Below are positions 24,591-33,063 of a DNA stretch of 37,163 nt, one piece after another. The position numbers were made by a program, and so were the translations under genes. The stretch covers positions 1 through 37,163 of the forward strand of contig SKQI01000255.1 in NCBI GenBank assembly GCA_007119095.1, in the 5' to 3' direction. Position 1 is the first letter of the stretch; every line of letters starts with the position of its first letter. This DNA is from Wenzhouxiangella sp. Lineage in GTDB: Bacteria; Pseudomonadota; Gammaproteobacteria; Xanthomonadales; Wenzhouxiangellaceae. The notes under the pieces are model-generated. The model did not search any database. It was not told the origin of the DNA and worked only from the letters and a program-made list of their open reading frames with translations.

Positions 24591-25385
24591 ATGAACAACA
24601 AATCATCCAACACTTACCATGCAATGACTATTGCCGGCTCCGACTCCTGCGGCGGCGCCGGCATCCAGGCAGACTTGAAGACCTTCAATGCCTGCGCTGT
24701 GCAAGCGGCCAGCGTATTGACTGCAATCACCGCGCAGAACACCGCCGGGGTCAGCCAGGTTACGCTGCTTTCGCCCGACATGGTCCAGGCACAGCTGCGA
24801 GCCGTGCTCGACGAGCTCCCGATCAGGGCAGCCAAGACCGGGATGCTGGCCAATGCCGAAATCATCGATACGGTCATTACTGGCCTGACGGCTTCCCCCG
24901 ACCTTTGCCTGGTGGTGGACCCGGTGATGGTGGCTACCAGCGGCGCGCGCCTGCTCGACCGCAATGCAGAAGCCGCGATGCGCGAGCGCTTGCTGCCTCG
25001 GGCGACCTTGGTCACACCCAACCTGCCCGAAGCAGCAGCGCTTACCGGCCTCGCAGAAGACCACCCAGTCGAAGCGCTGGGCGAAGCGCTGCTTGCGTTG
25101 GGCTGCAAGGCGGTTCTTCTCAAGGGCGGCCACAGCCGGGGCGAGCGCGTCGAAGATCTGCTGTTGACGCCGGATTCAGAGGCGCGCTTCAGCCATCCGC
25201 GCAGACCAATGCAAGTTCACGGCACTGGCTGCGCGCTATCGGCTGCCATTGCGGCCCACATCGCCAGGGGCGAAAATCTGGAAACCGCCGTTGACCAAGC
25301 CATTAACTGGCTGCAGCAACAGCTGGATCACGCCTGGACCGCGCCGAACGGCAAGCTGGCCATGCTGCCCTTCGCAAGCGCCTGA
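24591..25385 (+). CDS. thiD: Hydroxymethylpyrimidine / phosphomethylpyrimidine kinase
   Basis: The 264-residue kinase starts with AMTIAGSDSCGGAGIQADLK near residue 12, the HMP-binding loop, and ends with the ribokinase-type GTGCALSAAIAAHIARGE near 211, which holds the anion hole and catalytic base. It phosphorylates HMP twice in thiamine biosynthesis. The frame is open from a TTG at 24585; the ATG at 24591 was chosen. It stands alone between divergent and convergent genes, so thiE or thiC must be elsewhere. No TPP riboswitch was seen. Confidence 0.93.
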   Translation: MNNKSSNTYHAMTIAGSDSCGGAGIQADLKTFNACAVQAASVLTAITAQNTAGVSQVTLLSPDMVQAQLRAVLDELPIRAAKTGMLANAEIIDTVITGLTASPDLCLVVDPVMVATSGARLLDRNAEAAMRERLLPRATLVTPNLPEAAALTGLAEDHPVEALGEALLALGCKAVLLKGGHSRGERVEDLLLTPDSEARFSHPRRPMQVHGTGCALSAAIAAHIARGENLETAVDQAINWLQQQLDHAWTAPNGKLAMLPFASA

Positions 25386-25398
25386 TCAGAGAGCGGTT

Positions 25399-26406
25399 TC
25401 AGCCAAGACGTTCGATAATGGCATCGGTGAAACTGTCCGTCCCTCCCGACCCGCCGAGGTCGGGCGTCGTCCGGTCTCCCTGCTCAATCGTTTCTGCGAT
25501 CGCCTTGCGCAAGCGCTCCGCCTTGTCGAACTGATCAACGTGATCCAGCATCTGGGCGGCACCCAGCAGCAGCGCACAGGGATTGGCAATGCCGCGACCG
25601 GCAATATCCGGCGCCGAACCGTGAACGGCTTCGAACATGGCCGCCGTCTCACCAATATTGGCCCCGGGCGCCAGGCCCAGCCCGCCGACCAGACCCGCGC
25701 ATAGATCAGAAATAATGTCGCCGAAAAGGTTGGTAGTCACAATGACATCAAATTGCTCAGGCCGCATCACCAACTGCATGCACGCGTTGTCGACGATCAT
25801 GTCGCTGAACTCGATATCGTCGTAGTCTGCAGCCACGTCCCTGGCCACGTTCAAGAACATGCCGGTCACATCCTTGAGGATATTGGCCTTGTGGACTGCG
25901 GTCACTTTCCGACGGCGGGCCCGGCGGGCCAACTCGAACGCAAACCGGACTACCCGCTCGCAACCCTTGCGGGTGACCACCATTTTTGACTCCGCGCGAG
26001 AGCCATCGGGGGCGGTGTAGGCACCTTCTGCGAGGTAGGCACCTTCGGTGTTCTCTCGAACCGTGATCAGGTCGACGTTTTCGTACCGCGAGCGGGTGCC
26101 CTTGAAGCTGACTGCCGGGCGCACATTGGCGTAAAGGTCGAAATGCTTGCGCAAGGCGACGTTTAGAGATTTGAAACCGCCCCCTACCGGCGTCGTCAGC
26201 GGTGCTTTCAGCGCAATACGGGTGCGCTCAATGGAGGCCAGCGTTGACTCAGGCAACAGTTCACCCACCTCTTGCTGCGCGGCAACACCGGCAAGCTGAA
26301 AGTCATATTCGAAGCCCGCTGCCAGCGCATCGAGAACGCGCAGGGTGGCATCCATGATTTCGGGGCCGATGCCGTCGCCCCGAATGACGGTGATTTGTTG
26401 GGTCAC
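25399..26406 (-). CDS. Isocitrate dehydrogenase, NAD+-dependent type
   Basis: The 335-residue beta-decarboxylating dehydrogenase has GDGIGPEI near 10, KSLNVALRKHFDLYANVRP near 79 with the SxNxxLR isocitrate-binding motif, VRENTEGAYLAEGAY near 117, and TTNLFGDIISDLCAGLVGG near 224. The cofactor motif is HGSAPDIAGRGIANP: Asp-Ile where NADP enzymes have Lys-Tyr, so NAD+ is preferred. This is inferred from the known rule. Short length fits the homodimeric NAD-IDH described in Xanthomonas. Homologous 3-isopropylmalate dehydrogenase is less likely, given ENTEG and the SxNxxLR motif. Start is GTG at 26406, with AAGGA about 10 nt upstream. Confidence 0.82.
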   Translation of the reverse strand: MTQQITVIRGDGIGPEIMDATLRVLDALAAGFEYDFQLAGVAAQQEVGELLPESTLASIERTRIALKAPLTTPVGGGFKSLNVALRKHFDLYANVRPAVSFKGTRSRYENVDLITVRENTEGAYLAEGAYTAPDGSRAESKMVVTRKGCERVVRFAFELARRARRRKVTAVHKANILKDVTGMFLNVARDVAADYDDIEFSDMIVDNACMQLVMRPEQFDVIVTTNLFGDIISDLCAGLVGGLGLAPGANIGETAAMFEAVHGSAPDIAGRGIANPCALLLGAAQMLDHVDQFDKAERLRKAIAETIEQGDRTTPDLGGSGGTDSFTDAIIERLG

Positions 26407-26450
26407 AGGTAATCTGTCCTTAAAGCCGGATTCGTGAATTCAAGCCCACC

Positions 26451-26456
26451 ATTATA
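26451..26456 (-). promoter_or_regulatory. Putative -10 box for the isocitrate dehydrogenase gene
   Basis: A perfect TATAAT on the minus strand would start a transcript near 26444, leaving a ~38-nt leader with an AAGGA ribosome site. A TTGACA at 26487-26482 is 25 nt away, too far for a normal -35, so the -35 is unclear. Confidence 0.4.
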
Positions 26457-26483
26457 AGACCCGGGGCCATGACCAGTGCCCTG

Positions 26484-26744
26484 TCAATCAAACAGCAGTC
26501 GATCCAGCGCACCCTCCTGCTCCAAGGCATCAAGATCATCAAAACCGCCGACGTGGGTATCGCCGATGAATACCTGCGGCACAGTGTGGCGGCCACTACG
26601 ACTCATCATTTCTGCCCGTTTGTCAGGCTCGGCATCAAGTGAAACTTCTGTCCAGTTCAGCCCTTTGGCGCGAAGCAGGTTGCGCGCAGCCACGCAGTAG
26701 GGGCAGTAGCTGGTTGAATACATGACAACAGGCTTGTGATTCAT
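26484..26744 (-). CDS. grxC: Glutaredoxin 3
   Basis: The 86-residue glutaredoxin has the dithiol site CPYC in YSTSYCPYCVAARNLL near residue 14, the cis-proline motif HTVPQVFIGDTHVGGFDDL near 53, and the normal GrxC length. It reduces disulfides with glutathione in the cytosol. An AAGGA site lies about 12 nt before the ATG. It is in line with tus genes upstream (49-nt gap) and the isocitrate dehydrogenase downstream. Confidence 0.95.
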   Translation of the reverse strand: MNHKPVVMYSTSYCPYCVAARNLLRAKGLNWTEVSLDAEPDKRAEMMSRSGRHTVPQVFIGDTHVGGFDDLDALEQEGALDRLLFD

Positions 26745-26793
26745 GAGGCCAAAAATCCTTTCAGTTAGAAACCATTGAGCGCCGAGGCGATCG

Positions 26794-27129
26794 TCAGATA
26801 CACCAATCCGGCGGCGGCAAACCGCCGTACTTGCAGGCCTGCTTGACCGGACTGTCGGCGAACAGGCGATAGAGCTCGCGGCTACCGAGACCAGGATCGT
26901 CCCTATGCTCCCGCAGCGCCTTGACCAGAACGCGCATCAGCGGCGGTGTTCCATAGGTCTGGTGGTAATCGCGAACAAATTCAATCAGCCACCAGTGCTC
27001 CCGGCCAAGGTCGATGTCATCCCTGAGCGCCAACGCCCGTCCCAGCGCTGGAGACCATTGACCCGAATCCCGAAGGTGCCCGTGGGCGTCCAGGTCGTAA
27101 TGCCGACCTTCAAACCAGAAACCGTCCAT
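26794..27129 (-). CDS. tusE: TusE/DsrC family sulfur-carrier protein
   Basis: The 111-residue protein matches TusE/DsrC: FEGRHYDLDAHGHLRDSGQW near 6, then REHWWLIEFVRDYHQTYGTP near 43, and ends in ACKYGGLPPPDWCI with the penultimate Cys that carries persulfide. It accepts sulfur from TusD and passes it to MnmA for 2-thiouridine in tRNA. The ATG at 27129 directly follows the tusC stop (1-nt gap); the longer frame to 27420 would bury tusC. Only the C-terminal Cys is present, as in TusE rather than the two-Cys DsrC of sulfite reductase. Confidence 0.9.
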   Translation of the reverse strand: MDGFWFEGRHYDLDAHGHLRDSGQWSPALGRALALRDDIDLGREHWWLIEFVRDYHQTYGTPPLMRVLVKALREHRDDPGLGSRELYRLFADSPVKQACKYGGLPPPDWCI

Positions 27130-27130
27130 C

Positions 27131-27448
27131 TTAGTGCCGCAACCGAAGGACACGGCGTTGCGCACGAAGCTTCTGCTCCCCGGCCGCATCCAGTCGAATG
27201 ATGCCCTGCCAGTCATCGCACTCAGCCAGGTCGGCCTCGCGCCCATAAACCAGCGCGAGATCATGATCGAGTAGCTGGCGCCAGCCGCGCCAACTGTCAC
27301 CCTTGAGCTGCTCGACACCGGGCCCGGTGAACAACACGGCCAGGTCCACATCCAGACTGGCTGCAGCCAGCGCCATTTCGAGCAGCTCACGCTCCGAAAA
27401 GCCGTCCGGCGCAACGCCAATCTCCATCAGAAAGCCCGACTTAGCCAA
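27131..27448 (-). CDS. tusC: TusC-like protein (DsrE/F family)
   Basis: The 105-residue protein has the DsrE/F fold: VAPDGFSERELLEMALAAAS near 12 and DVDLAVLFTGPGVEQLKG near 33, aligning with TusC. No conserved Cys is expected in TusC, and none is seen. It is a structural partner of TusD. The TTG at 27448 was preferred because it keeps the first beta strand (KSGFLMEIGV); the ATG at 27427 would cut it. It overlaps the tusD stop by 8 nt. Confidence 0.75.
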   Translation of the reverse strand: MAKSGFLMEIGVAPDGFSERELLEMALAAASLDVDLAVLFTGPGVEQLKGDSWRGWRQLLDHDLALVYGREADLAECDDWQGIIRLDAAGEQKLRAQRRVLRLRH

Positions 27449-27797
27449 AACTGATCAGTTCCCGCGCGTGCAGCGCCTGATTCCAGAACTGGACCAGGCT
27501 GGAAAACTGGAATCGCTGAGGCAGCTGGTCGCCGTGGCGGCGCTGCCAGGCCGTCTGACAGACCTGCAGCAACAAGTTGGAACGGGGGCACGGGTTGTTC
27601 CAGCCTTCGGCATGCGCCGGCAAAGCCCAGTCAACACCCGGTCCATGCAGAAAAACCGCCGTTGTGATGCCAGCATTTACGCTCTCGAGCGTGGCCTGCA
27701 GCGCTACAGGTCCGTCACCGCTGTCGGGGGCCGCCCGCACCAGGATCAAGGTATCGCAACAGTGCGCGAATTCCACCGCGCTATACTCGGAAGACAT
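27441..27797 (-). CDS. tusD: TusD-like sulfurtransferase subunit (DsrE family)
   Basis: The 118-residue DsrE-fold protein has a strand-helix start (CDTLILVRAAPDSGDGP), VAVFLHGPGVDWA-like segment (ITTAVFLHGPGV near 45), and LLLQVCQTAWQRRHG near 74; the Cys in VCQTAW is in the position of the persulfide Cys of TusD. TusD passes sulfur from TusA to TusE. A GGAGGG lies about 9 nt before the ATG. Its start codon overlaps the bepA-like start codon on the other strand in a CATG. Confidence 0.8.
   Translation of the reverse strand: MSSEYSAVEFAHCCDTLILVRAAPDSGDGPVALQATLESVNAGITTAVFLHGPGVDWALPAHAEGWNNPCPRSNLLLQVCQTAWQRRHGDQLPQRFQFSSLVQFWNQALHARELISFG
27782..27787 (+). promoter_or_regulatory. Putative -10 box for the BepA-like protease gene
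   Basis: TATACT ends 8 nt before the ATG at 27796, inside the tusD coding sequence. If used, transcription would begin near 27794 and the ATG at 27796 would be leaderless. No -35 was assigned. A GGAAG close to the ATG is a weak alternative ribosome site. Confidence 0.35.
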
Positions 27798-29301
27798 GAA
27801 CCTTCACCCTCCAGTTCCGGTCTTAGCGGGCATGCTGCGCCTTATGCCAAAGACAATTCTCATTCTGCTCATTGTAGCGATTTGTAATGTTGCTGCCGCT
27901 CAGCAGCGCGTTCTGTTGCCGGACATGGGCGGAACCAGCACACGTGTTCTGACACCGGACCAGGAGCAGAGCTTCGCGCGCGACTTCGAACGGTACATGC
28001 GGGCGCACAATCTGCTGGTCGAAGATCCCATGATTCGCGATTACTTCGACGACATGGGGTTTCGCCTTGTCGCCCATTCCGACAGGCCGGCGGCTGATTT
28101 TCATTTCTTCGTCCTGCGCGACCCTGGAATCAATGCATTCGCCACCGTCGCTGGCGTCATTGGCCTGAATGCCGGGCTGATTTTGCTGGCCCACGACGAA
28201 AGCGAGGTCGCCGGCGTGGTCGCTCACGAAATCGCTCACGTTACCCAGGACCATATCGCCCGCGCGATTGAAAACCAGCAACAAGTATCTTTGCCAGCCA
28301 TGCTCGCAACCATTGGCATTGCGATTGCCGCCGGTCTGGCCGGCGCCGGCGGCGATGCCAGTCAGGCCGTGTTGATGAGCGGGATGGGCCTGGCCCAGCA
28401 ACTGCAGATCAACCATACCCGGCAGGCCGAAGCAGAAGCCGACCGGGTCGGCATTGGTTTGCTGGCCAGAGCCGGCTTCGACCCGCATGGCATGACCCGT
28501 TTTTTCGAGCGTCTGAACATGCACAGCCGGGCGATGGGTTCAGGCCCGCCGGAATATCTGCGCACTCACCCGCTAACCGTCAACCGAATCGCTGAAGCAC
28601 GTGATCGCGCGGAACGCTTCGCTGATCGTCAACCCCTGGAGGATACGTCCTTCCATTTCATTCAGGCCCGACTGCGCGTTCAAATGTCGCCGAATGCCGA
28701 CCAAAACACGCAATGGTTCCAGACTCGTCTCGAGAGAGGCGAGCGCCCTGCAGATGCCATGCGCTACGGACTGGCACTGTCCCTGATCCAGGCCAAACGT
28801 TTGGACGAAGCCGAGAAAGAACTGGAGGTTTTGCTGACCGAGCAACCACAGCGCCAGCTGTTCAGGATGTTGCTCGCCGACCTGCGGCTTGCACAGGGGC
28901 GCCACTCAGAGAGCGTCGAAATTCTCGCCGAGCTCTATCAGCATTTTCCCGGCAACCGCGGTGTTTCAGTTCAATACGCCGAAACACTCATGCACACGGG
29001 CGAGCCCGCCTATGCACAACGGGCGCTGGCCGTGCTGCGGCCATACCTTCGAAGCTTCCCGGGTGACCTGCGTATGACCGAGCTGATGGCTCGGGCCGCC
29101 AACCTGGCTGGAGAACCAATTCGCGCGGCCGAAGCGGTGGCCGACAGCTACGTGCTGCGAGGCGGCGTCAGCGAAGCCATCGACCAACTTGAGCGAGTCA
29201 GTGCACGTGATGACCTGGACTACTATCAGCGCGCTCGCATCAGTGCCCGGCTATCCGAACTTCGCAGCGAGCAGGTCAGGCTGATGACGCGCGGCCGCTG
29301 A
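27796..29301 (+). CDS. BepA/YfgC-like periplasmic M48 metalloprotease with TPR repeats
   Basis: The 501-residue precursor has a signal peptide (TILILLIVAICNVAAA, before QQR), an M48 catalytic domain with the zinc motif VAHEIAHVTQDH near 138 (HExxH) and a third ligand in EAEADRVGIGLLARAG near 212, and helical repeats from ~300 to the end (TPR-like: AMRYGLALSLIQAKRLDEAE). BepA degrades or matures outer membrane LptD. Start choice is open: 27796, 27832 and 27844 are in-frame ATGs; the first overlaps the tusD start and has a -10 box at 8 nt. It is divergent from tusDCE. Confidence 0.85.
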   Translation: MNLHPPVPVLAGMLRLMPKTILILLIVAICNVAAAQQRVLLPDMGGTSTRVLTPDQEQSFARDFERYMRAHNLLVEDPMIRDYFDDMGFRLVAHSDRPAADFHFFVLRDPGINAFATVAGVIGLNAGLILLAHDESEVAGVVAHEIAHVTQDHIARAIENQQQVSLPAMLATIGIAIAAGLAGAGGDASQAVLMSGMGLAQQLQINHTRQAEAEADRVGIGLLARAGFDPHGMTRFFERLNMHSRAMGSGPPEYLRTHPLTVNRIAEARDRAERFADRQPLEDTSFHFIQARLRVQMSPNADQNTQWFQTRLERGERPADAMRYGLALSLIQAKRLDEAEKELEVLLTEQPQRQLFRMLLADLRLAQGRHSESVEILAELYQHFPGNRGVSVQYAETLMHTGEPAYAQRALAVLRPYLRSFPGDLRMTELMARAANLAGEPIRAAEAVADSYVLRGGVSEAIDQLERVSARDDLDYYQRARISARLSELRSEQVRLMTRGR

Positions 29302-29414
29302 AGTACTTCAACCACGTTGGACTGAACAGCGACGGTCAACGAGCTTTCATCCATCGGCGTGCCGTTTTCGGCTACATTGTGGTCTCTGGCCCACCGCATC
29401 ACAATACAAAAGTC

Positions 29415-31553
29415 ATGGCTGAACCCGCCGCTGAGTCCGTTGTCCAGGTCCGGCAACATGCCGTGCAGATCGACCACTGGCAAGATGATGACTTGTCGCC
29501 GCCCGAACTGCTGTTCAATCGTGAACTCAGCCTGCTGACCTTTACCCGGCGCGTTCTGGAGCTGGCCAGGGATCCGAAGGTGCCTTTGCTGGAAAGGCTG
29601 CGCTTCTTGTGTATTTCCTGCACCAACCTGGATGAGTTTTTTGAAGTTCGGGTCGCATCGGTCAGGCAAAGATTGCAGCACGGGGCCAACCAGCCCGGAC
29701 CGGATGGGTTGACGCCTTCAGCCGCCCTGGAAGTCATCCGCGACGCCGTGGTTGAAATGGTCCAGGAGCAGTACCGGGTGATGAACGACGAACTGACCCC
29801 CGAACTGGCCGAGCAAGGCATACATATCCTTCGGCGATCCGAGTGGACCAAGCGCCAGCGCGAGTGGTTGCACGACCATTTTCGCCAGGAACTGATGCCG
29901 GTTCTCAGCCCACTGGGCCTGGACCCCGCCCACCCATTCCCGCGCATTCTCAACAAAAGCCTCAATTTCGCCGTCGCACTGGAGGGGCGCGATGCTTTCG
30001 GCCGCGACAGTGGCATGGCCCTGGTGCGGGCACCGCGATCCTTGCCCCGCATTATCCGAATTCCGGAAAACCACAGCCGCGGCCCCGACGATTTTGTCTT
30101 CCTGTCCTCGATCATCCATGCCTTCATCGACGAGCTGTTTCCCGGCATGCAGGCCAAGGGCTGCTATCAATTCAGAGTGACCAGAAACAGCGAACTATTC
30201 GTCGACGAAGAAGAAATCGAGGATCTTGCCCGGGCCCTGGAAGGCGAACTGATGGAACGCGGTTTCGCCGAGGCTGTTCGACTGGAGGTGGCTGACAATT
30301 GCCCTGAGGACATCACCCGCTTTCTGGCCTCGAAATTCGGCATCGAGGACGCAGACATCTACCGCTGCGATGGGCCGGTCAATCTTAACCGGATGAGCGC
30401 TATCTGCGACCTCGCCGACCGACCCGACCTGAAGTATCCGCCCTTTCAGCCCAATACGCCGAAATCATTGCTGTCCGGGAGCAACCTGTTCCACGCCATC
30501 CGCCGACGCGACTGGTTGCTGCATCACCCCTACGACAGCTTTCAGCCGGTGGTGGATCTATTGCGCCAGGCTGTGTCCGACCCAGACGTACTTGCGATCA
30601 AGCAAACGCTGTATAGAACCGGCGTCGACTCGGCGCTGGTTGGCTTGCTGGTCGAAGCGGCGCGAGCCGGCAAGGATGTCACCGTCATCGTTGAACTGCG
30701 CGCTCGTTTTGATGAGGAGGCCAATATCACCCTGGCTACCCGCTTGCAGGAGGCCGGGGTTCAGGTGGTGTACGGCATCGTCGGCCACAAGACCCACGCC
30801 AAGATGTTGCTGCTGGTCCGGCGCGAGAACGATCGCCTGGTCCGCTACGTACACCTGGGTACCGGCAACTACCATCAGGGGACGGCCAAGGCCTATACCG
30901 ACTGGAGCTTGCTGACCGGAGATGCGCGGATCGGGCAGGATGTCCATCGGATTTTCCAGCAGCTGTCCGGCCTGGGCCGGGTGCAGAAGCTCAACAAGCT
31001 GGTGCAATCCCCATTCGGGCTGCATGATTTCCTGCTCGAGCGCATCGATCGAGAAACCCGACATGCGCTGGCCGGCAAAACGGCTCGTGTCAGCGCGAAA
31101 ATGAATTCTCTGACCGAGCCCAGCATTATCCATGCCTTGTACCGGGCTTCGCGCGCCGGGGTCGAAGTAAAACTGGTCGTGCGAGGCATTTGCTGTCTGC
31201 GACCCGGCATCTCCGGGCTATCCGACAACATCCGGGTGCGCTCCATTCTTGGACGCTTTCTGGAACACAGTCGCATCTACCACTTCGAGAACGATGGCCA
31301 GCCCGAAACCTGGGCAGCCAGCGCAGACTGGATGGAGCGTAACCTGTTCCAGCGCGTCGAAACCTGTTTCCCCATCGAGGATGCAGACGCGGCAGAGCGG
31401 GTTTATCACGACAGCATCCAGCTCGCCTTCGAAGACAACGTCCAGGCCTGGGAGCTGCAGGGTGATGGCACCTACCATCTGATGCATCCTGTCGGCGAAG
31501 AGCAGCCCCGCTCTATCCAGGGTCTACTCATGGAACAGGCGGCTGATGACTGA
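29415..31553 (+). CDS. ppk1: Polyphosphate kinase 1
   Basis: The 712-residue PPK1 starts PELLFNRELSLLTFTRRVLE near 28, has SLNFAVALEG and FVFLSSIIHAFIDELFPGM near 220, and the active-site region YGIVGHKTHAKMLLLVRRE near 451 and HLGTGNYHQGTAKAYTDWS near 479. The His residues are the phosphoenzyme and acid-base sites. It makes polyphosphate from ATP. The frame is open from a GTG at 29379; the ATG at 29415 was chosen. It overlaps ppx by 8 nt, so synthesis and breakdown genes are coupled. No Pho box was seen upstream (113-nt gap). Confidence 0.95.
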   Translation: MAEPAAESVVQVRQHAVQIDHWQDDDLSPPELLFNRELSLLTFTRRVLELARDPKVPLLERLRFLCISCTNLDEFFEVRVASVRQRLQHGANQPGPDGLTPSAALEVIRDAVVEMVQEQYRVMNDELTPELAEQGIHILRRSEWTKRQREWLHDHFRQELMPVLSPLGLDPAHPFPRILNKSLNFAVALEGRDAFGRDSGMALVRAPRSLPRIIRIPENHSRGPDDFVFLSSIIHAFIDELFPGMQAKGCYQFRVTRNSELFVDEEEIEDLARALEGELMERGFAEAVRLEVADNCPEDITRFLASKFGIEDADIYRCDGPVNLNRMSAICDLADRPDLKYPPFQPNTPKSLLSGSNLFHAIRRRDWLLHHPYDSFQPVVDLLRQAVSDPDVLAIKQTLYRTGVDSALVGLLVEAARAGKDVTVIVELRARFDEEANITLATRLQEAGVQVVYGIVGHKTHAKMLLLVRRENDRLVRYVHLGTGNYHQGTAKAYTDWSLLTGDARIGQDVHRIFQQLSGLGRVQKLNKLVQSPFGLHDFLLERIDRETRHALAGKTARVSAKMNSLTEPSIIHALYRASRAGVEVKLVVRGICCLRPGISGLSDNIRVRSILGRFLEHSRIYHFENDGQPETWAASADWMERNLFQRVETCFPIEDADAAERVYHDSIQLAFEDNVQAWELQGDGTYHLMHPVGEEQPRSIQGLLMEQAADD

Positions 31554-33063
31554 AAGCGGACTCTACGCAGCAGTCGATCTCGGCAGTAACAGTTTCCACA
31601 TGATCGTGGCGCGGTTGGACAACGGCCAGCTGCGCGTCATTGACAGAATCAAGGACATGGTCCGGCTGGGCGGTGGACTGGGGCGGGATGGTCAACTCGA
31701 TCCGGAAACTCGCGAACGCGCGCTAGCCAGCCTGTCGCGCTTCGGTCAACGCCTGGCCGGCATTCCGGATCAGCAGATCCGCGCGGTCGGCACCCAGACC
31801 TTCAGGCGGCTGCGCAATCCGGCCGCCTTTCTGGTCGTCGCTGAAACTGCGCTGGGGTGTCCCATCGACATTGTCAGCGGCCGCGAAGAGGCAAGGCTGG
31901 TGTATCTGGGTGTCAGCCAGGGCATGCCGGCGCCCAAGGGGCGCCGACTCGTCATCGATATTGGCGGTGGCTCGACCGAACTGGTAATCGGTGCCAGCGC
32001 AACAGAACCGGCCCAGGCCGAAAGTTTCGGTCATGGCTGCGTCGCCGTGACCCGCTCGGCTTTTCCCGACGGCCGGATCACGCCCGAACGCTGGCAGCGA
32101 GCCAGTCGAATGATCGCCGCTGAGCTGCAGGGGCACGCAGAAATATTCAGGCGCTTCGGTTGGGATGAAGCGGTCGGCTCATCCGGCACAATCAAGGCCG
32201 TAGCCAGCATGCTGGCCACTTTGCAGCCCGATCTGCGCCCCGGCGTGCACAGGGGCGCCTTGGCGGACTTGTGCGAGCGCATGCTGAAGGCAGGTCACGT
32301 CGACAACATCGACATAGCCGGGGTATCGGAACGCCGGAAACCAGTGATTGCAGGTGGCCTGCTGGTACTGGACACGGTGATGGAAACGTTGGCCATCGAG
32401 CACCTTCAGGTATCTGAATTCGCGCTGCGCGAGGGCCTGCTGCATGATCTGCTGGGCCGCCTGGAAGATCGTGACCCGCGCGATAATACTGTCCAGGCGA
32501 TGGTAAAACGCTACCAGGTGGATATCGAGCAGGCCAACCGCATTGCCGATTGGACGCGCACTGCACTCGACCAGGTGGCTGAAGACTGGCGCCTGGGCCC
32601 CGCCCATGCCGACATGCTGTTCTGGATCAGCCAGCTGCACGAGATCGGCCTGGCGATTGCCCATGACAACGACCATCTGCATACCGGCTACATCCTCGAG
32701 CATGCCGACATGCCCGGGTTTGGACGCCAGGAGCAGCAAGTCCTGGCCACGCTGGCACGCTTGCAGCGCCAGCGCATTCAGCCCGAGCTGCTAAACAAGC
32801 TGCCGCCGCGCCTGCACGATTCCGTCCGTCGGCTGCTCGCCCTGCTGCGAATCGGCCTGGCCATGGGCAGGGCACGATCAGACCGAATCATGATTGATTT
32901 CGGGCTCAGTGCCGACAATGACACCTTGCGACTTGCACTGCCATCCGGCTGGCTACAAGCCCACCCTCTGACCCGACAAGATCTTGAAGTCGAGCAGCTA
33001 CAGCTGGCCCGGCTGGATATCAGCCTGGCGCTGGAAGCACTTGACCAGTCGCCACTTGCATGA
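31546..33063 (+). CDS. ppx: Exopolyphosphatase (Ppx/GppA family)
   Basis: The 505-residue protein belongs to the Hsp70-fold Ppx/GppA family: AAVDLGSNSFHMIVARLDNG (8-27), RLVIDIGGGSTELVIG near 133 and GSSGTIKAVASML near 211. The C-terminal half (from ~310) is the HD-like helical domain. It releases phosphate from polyphosphate ends; GppA activity on pppGpp cannot be excluded. It overlaps ppk1 (8 nt) before and epmA (4 nt) after. Confidence 0.93.
   Translation: MTESGLYAAVDLGSNSFHMIVARLDNGQLRVIDRIKDMVRLGGGLGRDGQLDPETRERALASLSRFGQRLAGIPDQQIRAVGTQTFRRLRNPAAFLVVAETALGCPIDIVSGREEARLVYLGVSQGMPAPKGRRLVIDIGGGSTELVIGASATEPAQAESFGHGCVAVTRSAFPDGRITPERWQRASRMIAAELQGHAEIFRRFGWDEAVGSSGTIKAVASMLATLQPDLRPGVHRGALADLCERMLKAGHVDNIDIAGVSERRKPVIAGGLLVLDTVMETLAIEHLQVSEFALREGLLHDLLGRLEDRDPRDNTVQAMVKRYQVDIEQANRIADWTRTALDQVAEDWRLGPAHADMLFWISQLHEIGLAIAHDNDHLHTGYILEHADMPGFGRQEQQVLATLARLQRQRIQPELLNKLPPRLHDSVRRLLALLRIGLAMGRARSDRIMIDFGLSADNDTLRLALPSGWLQAHPLTRQDLEVEQLQLARLDISLALEALDQSPLA

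Noticed and set aside
26470..26487. TTGACA as -35 for the isocitrate dehydrogenase gene
   Set aside because: It lies 25 nt from the TATAAT, outside the 16-18 nt range, and inside the grxC coding end.
29302..29414. Possible Pho box before ppk1
   Set aside because: No pair of CTGTCAT-like direct repeats with 4-nt spacing was found.
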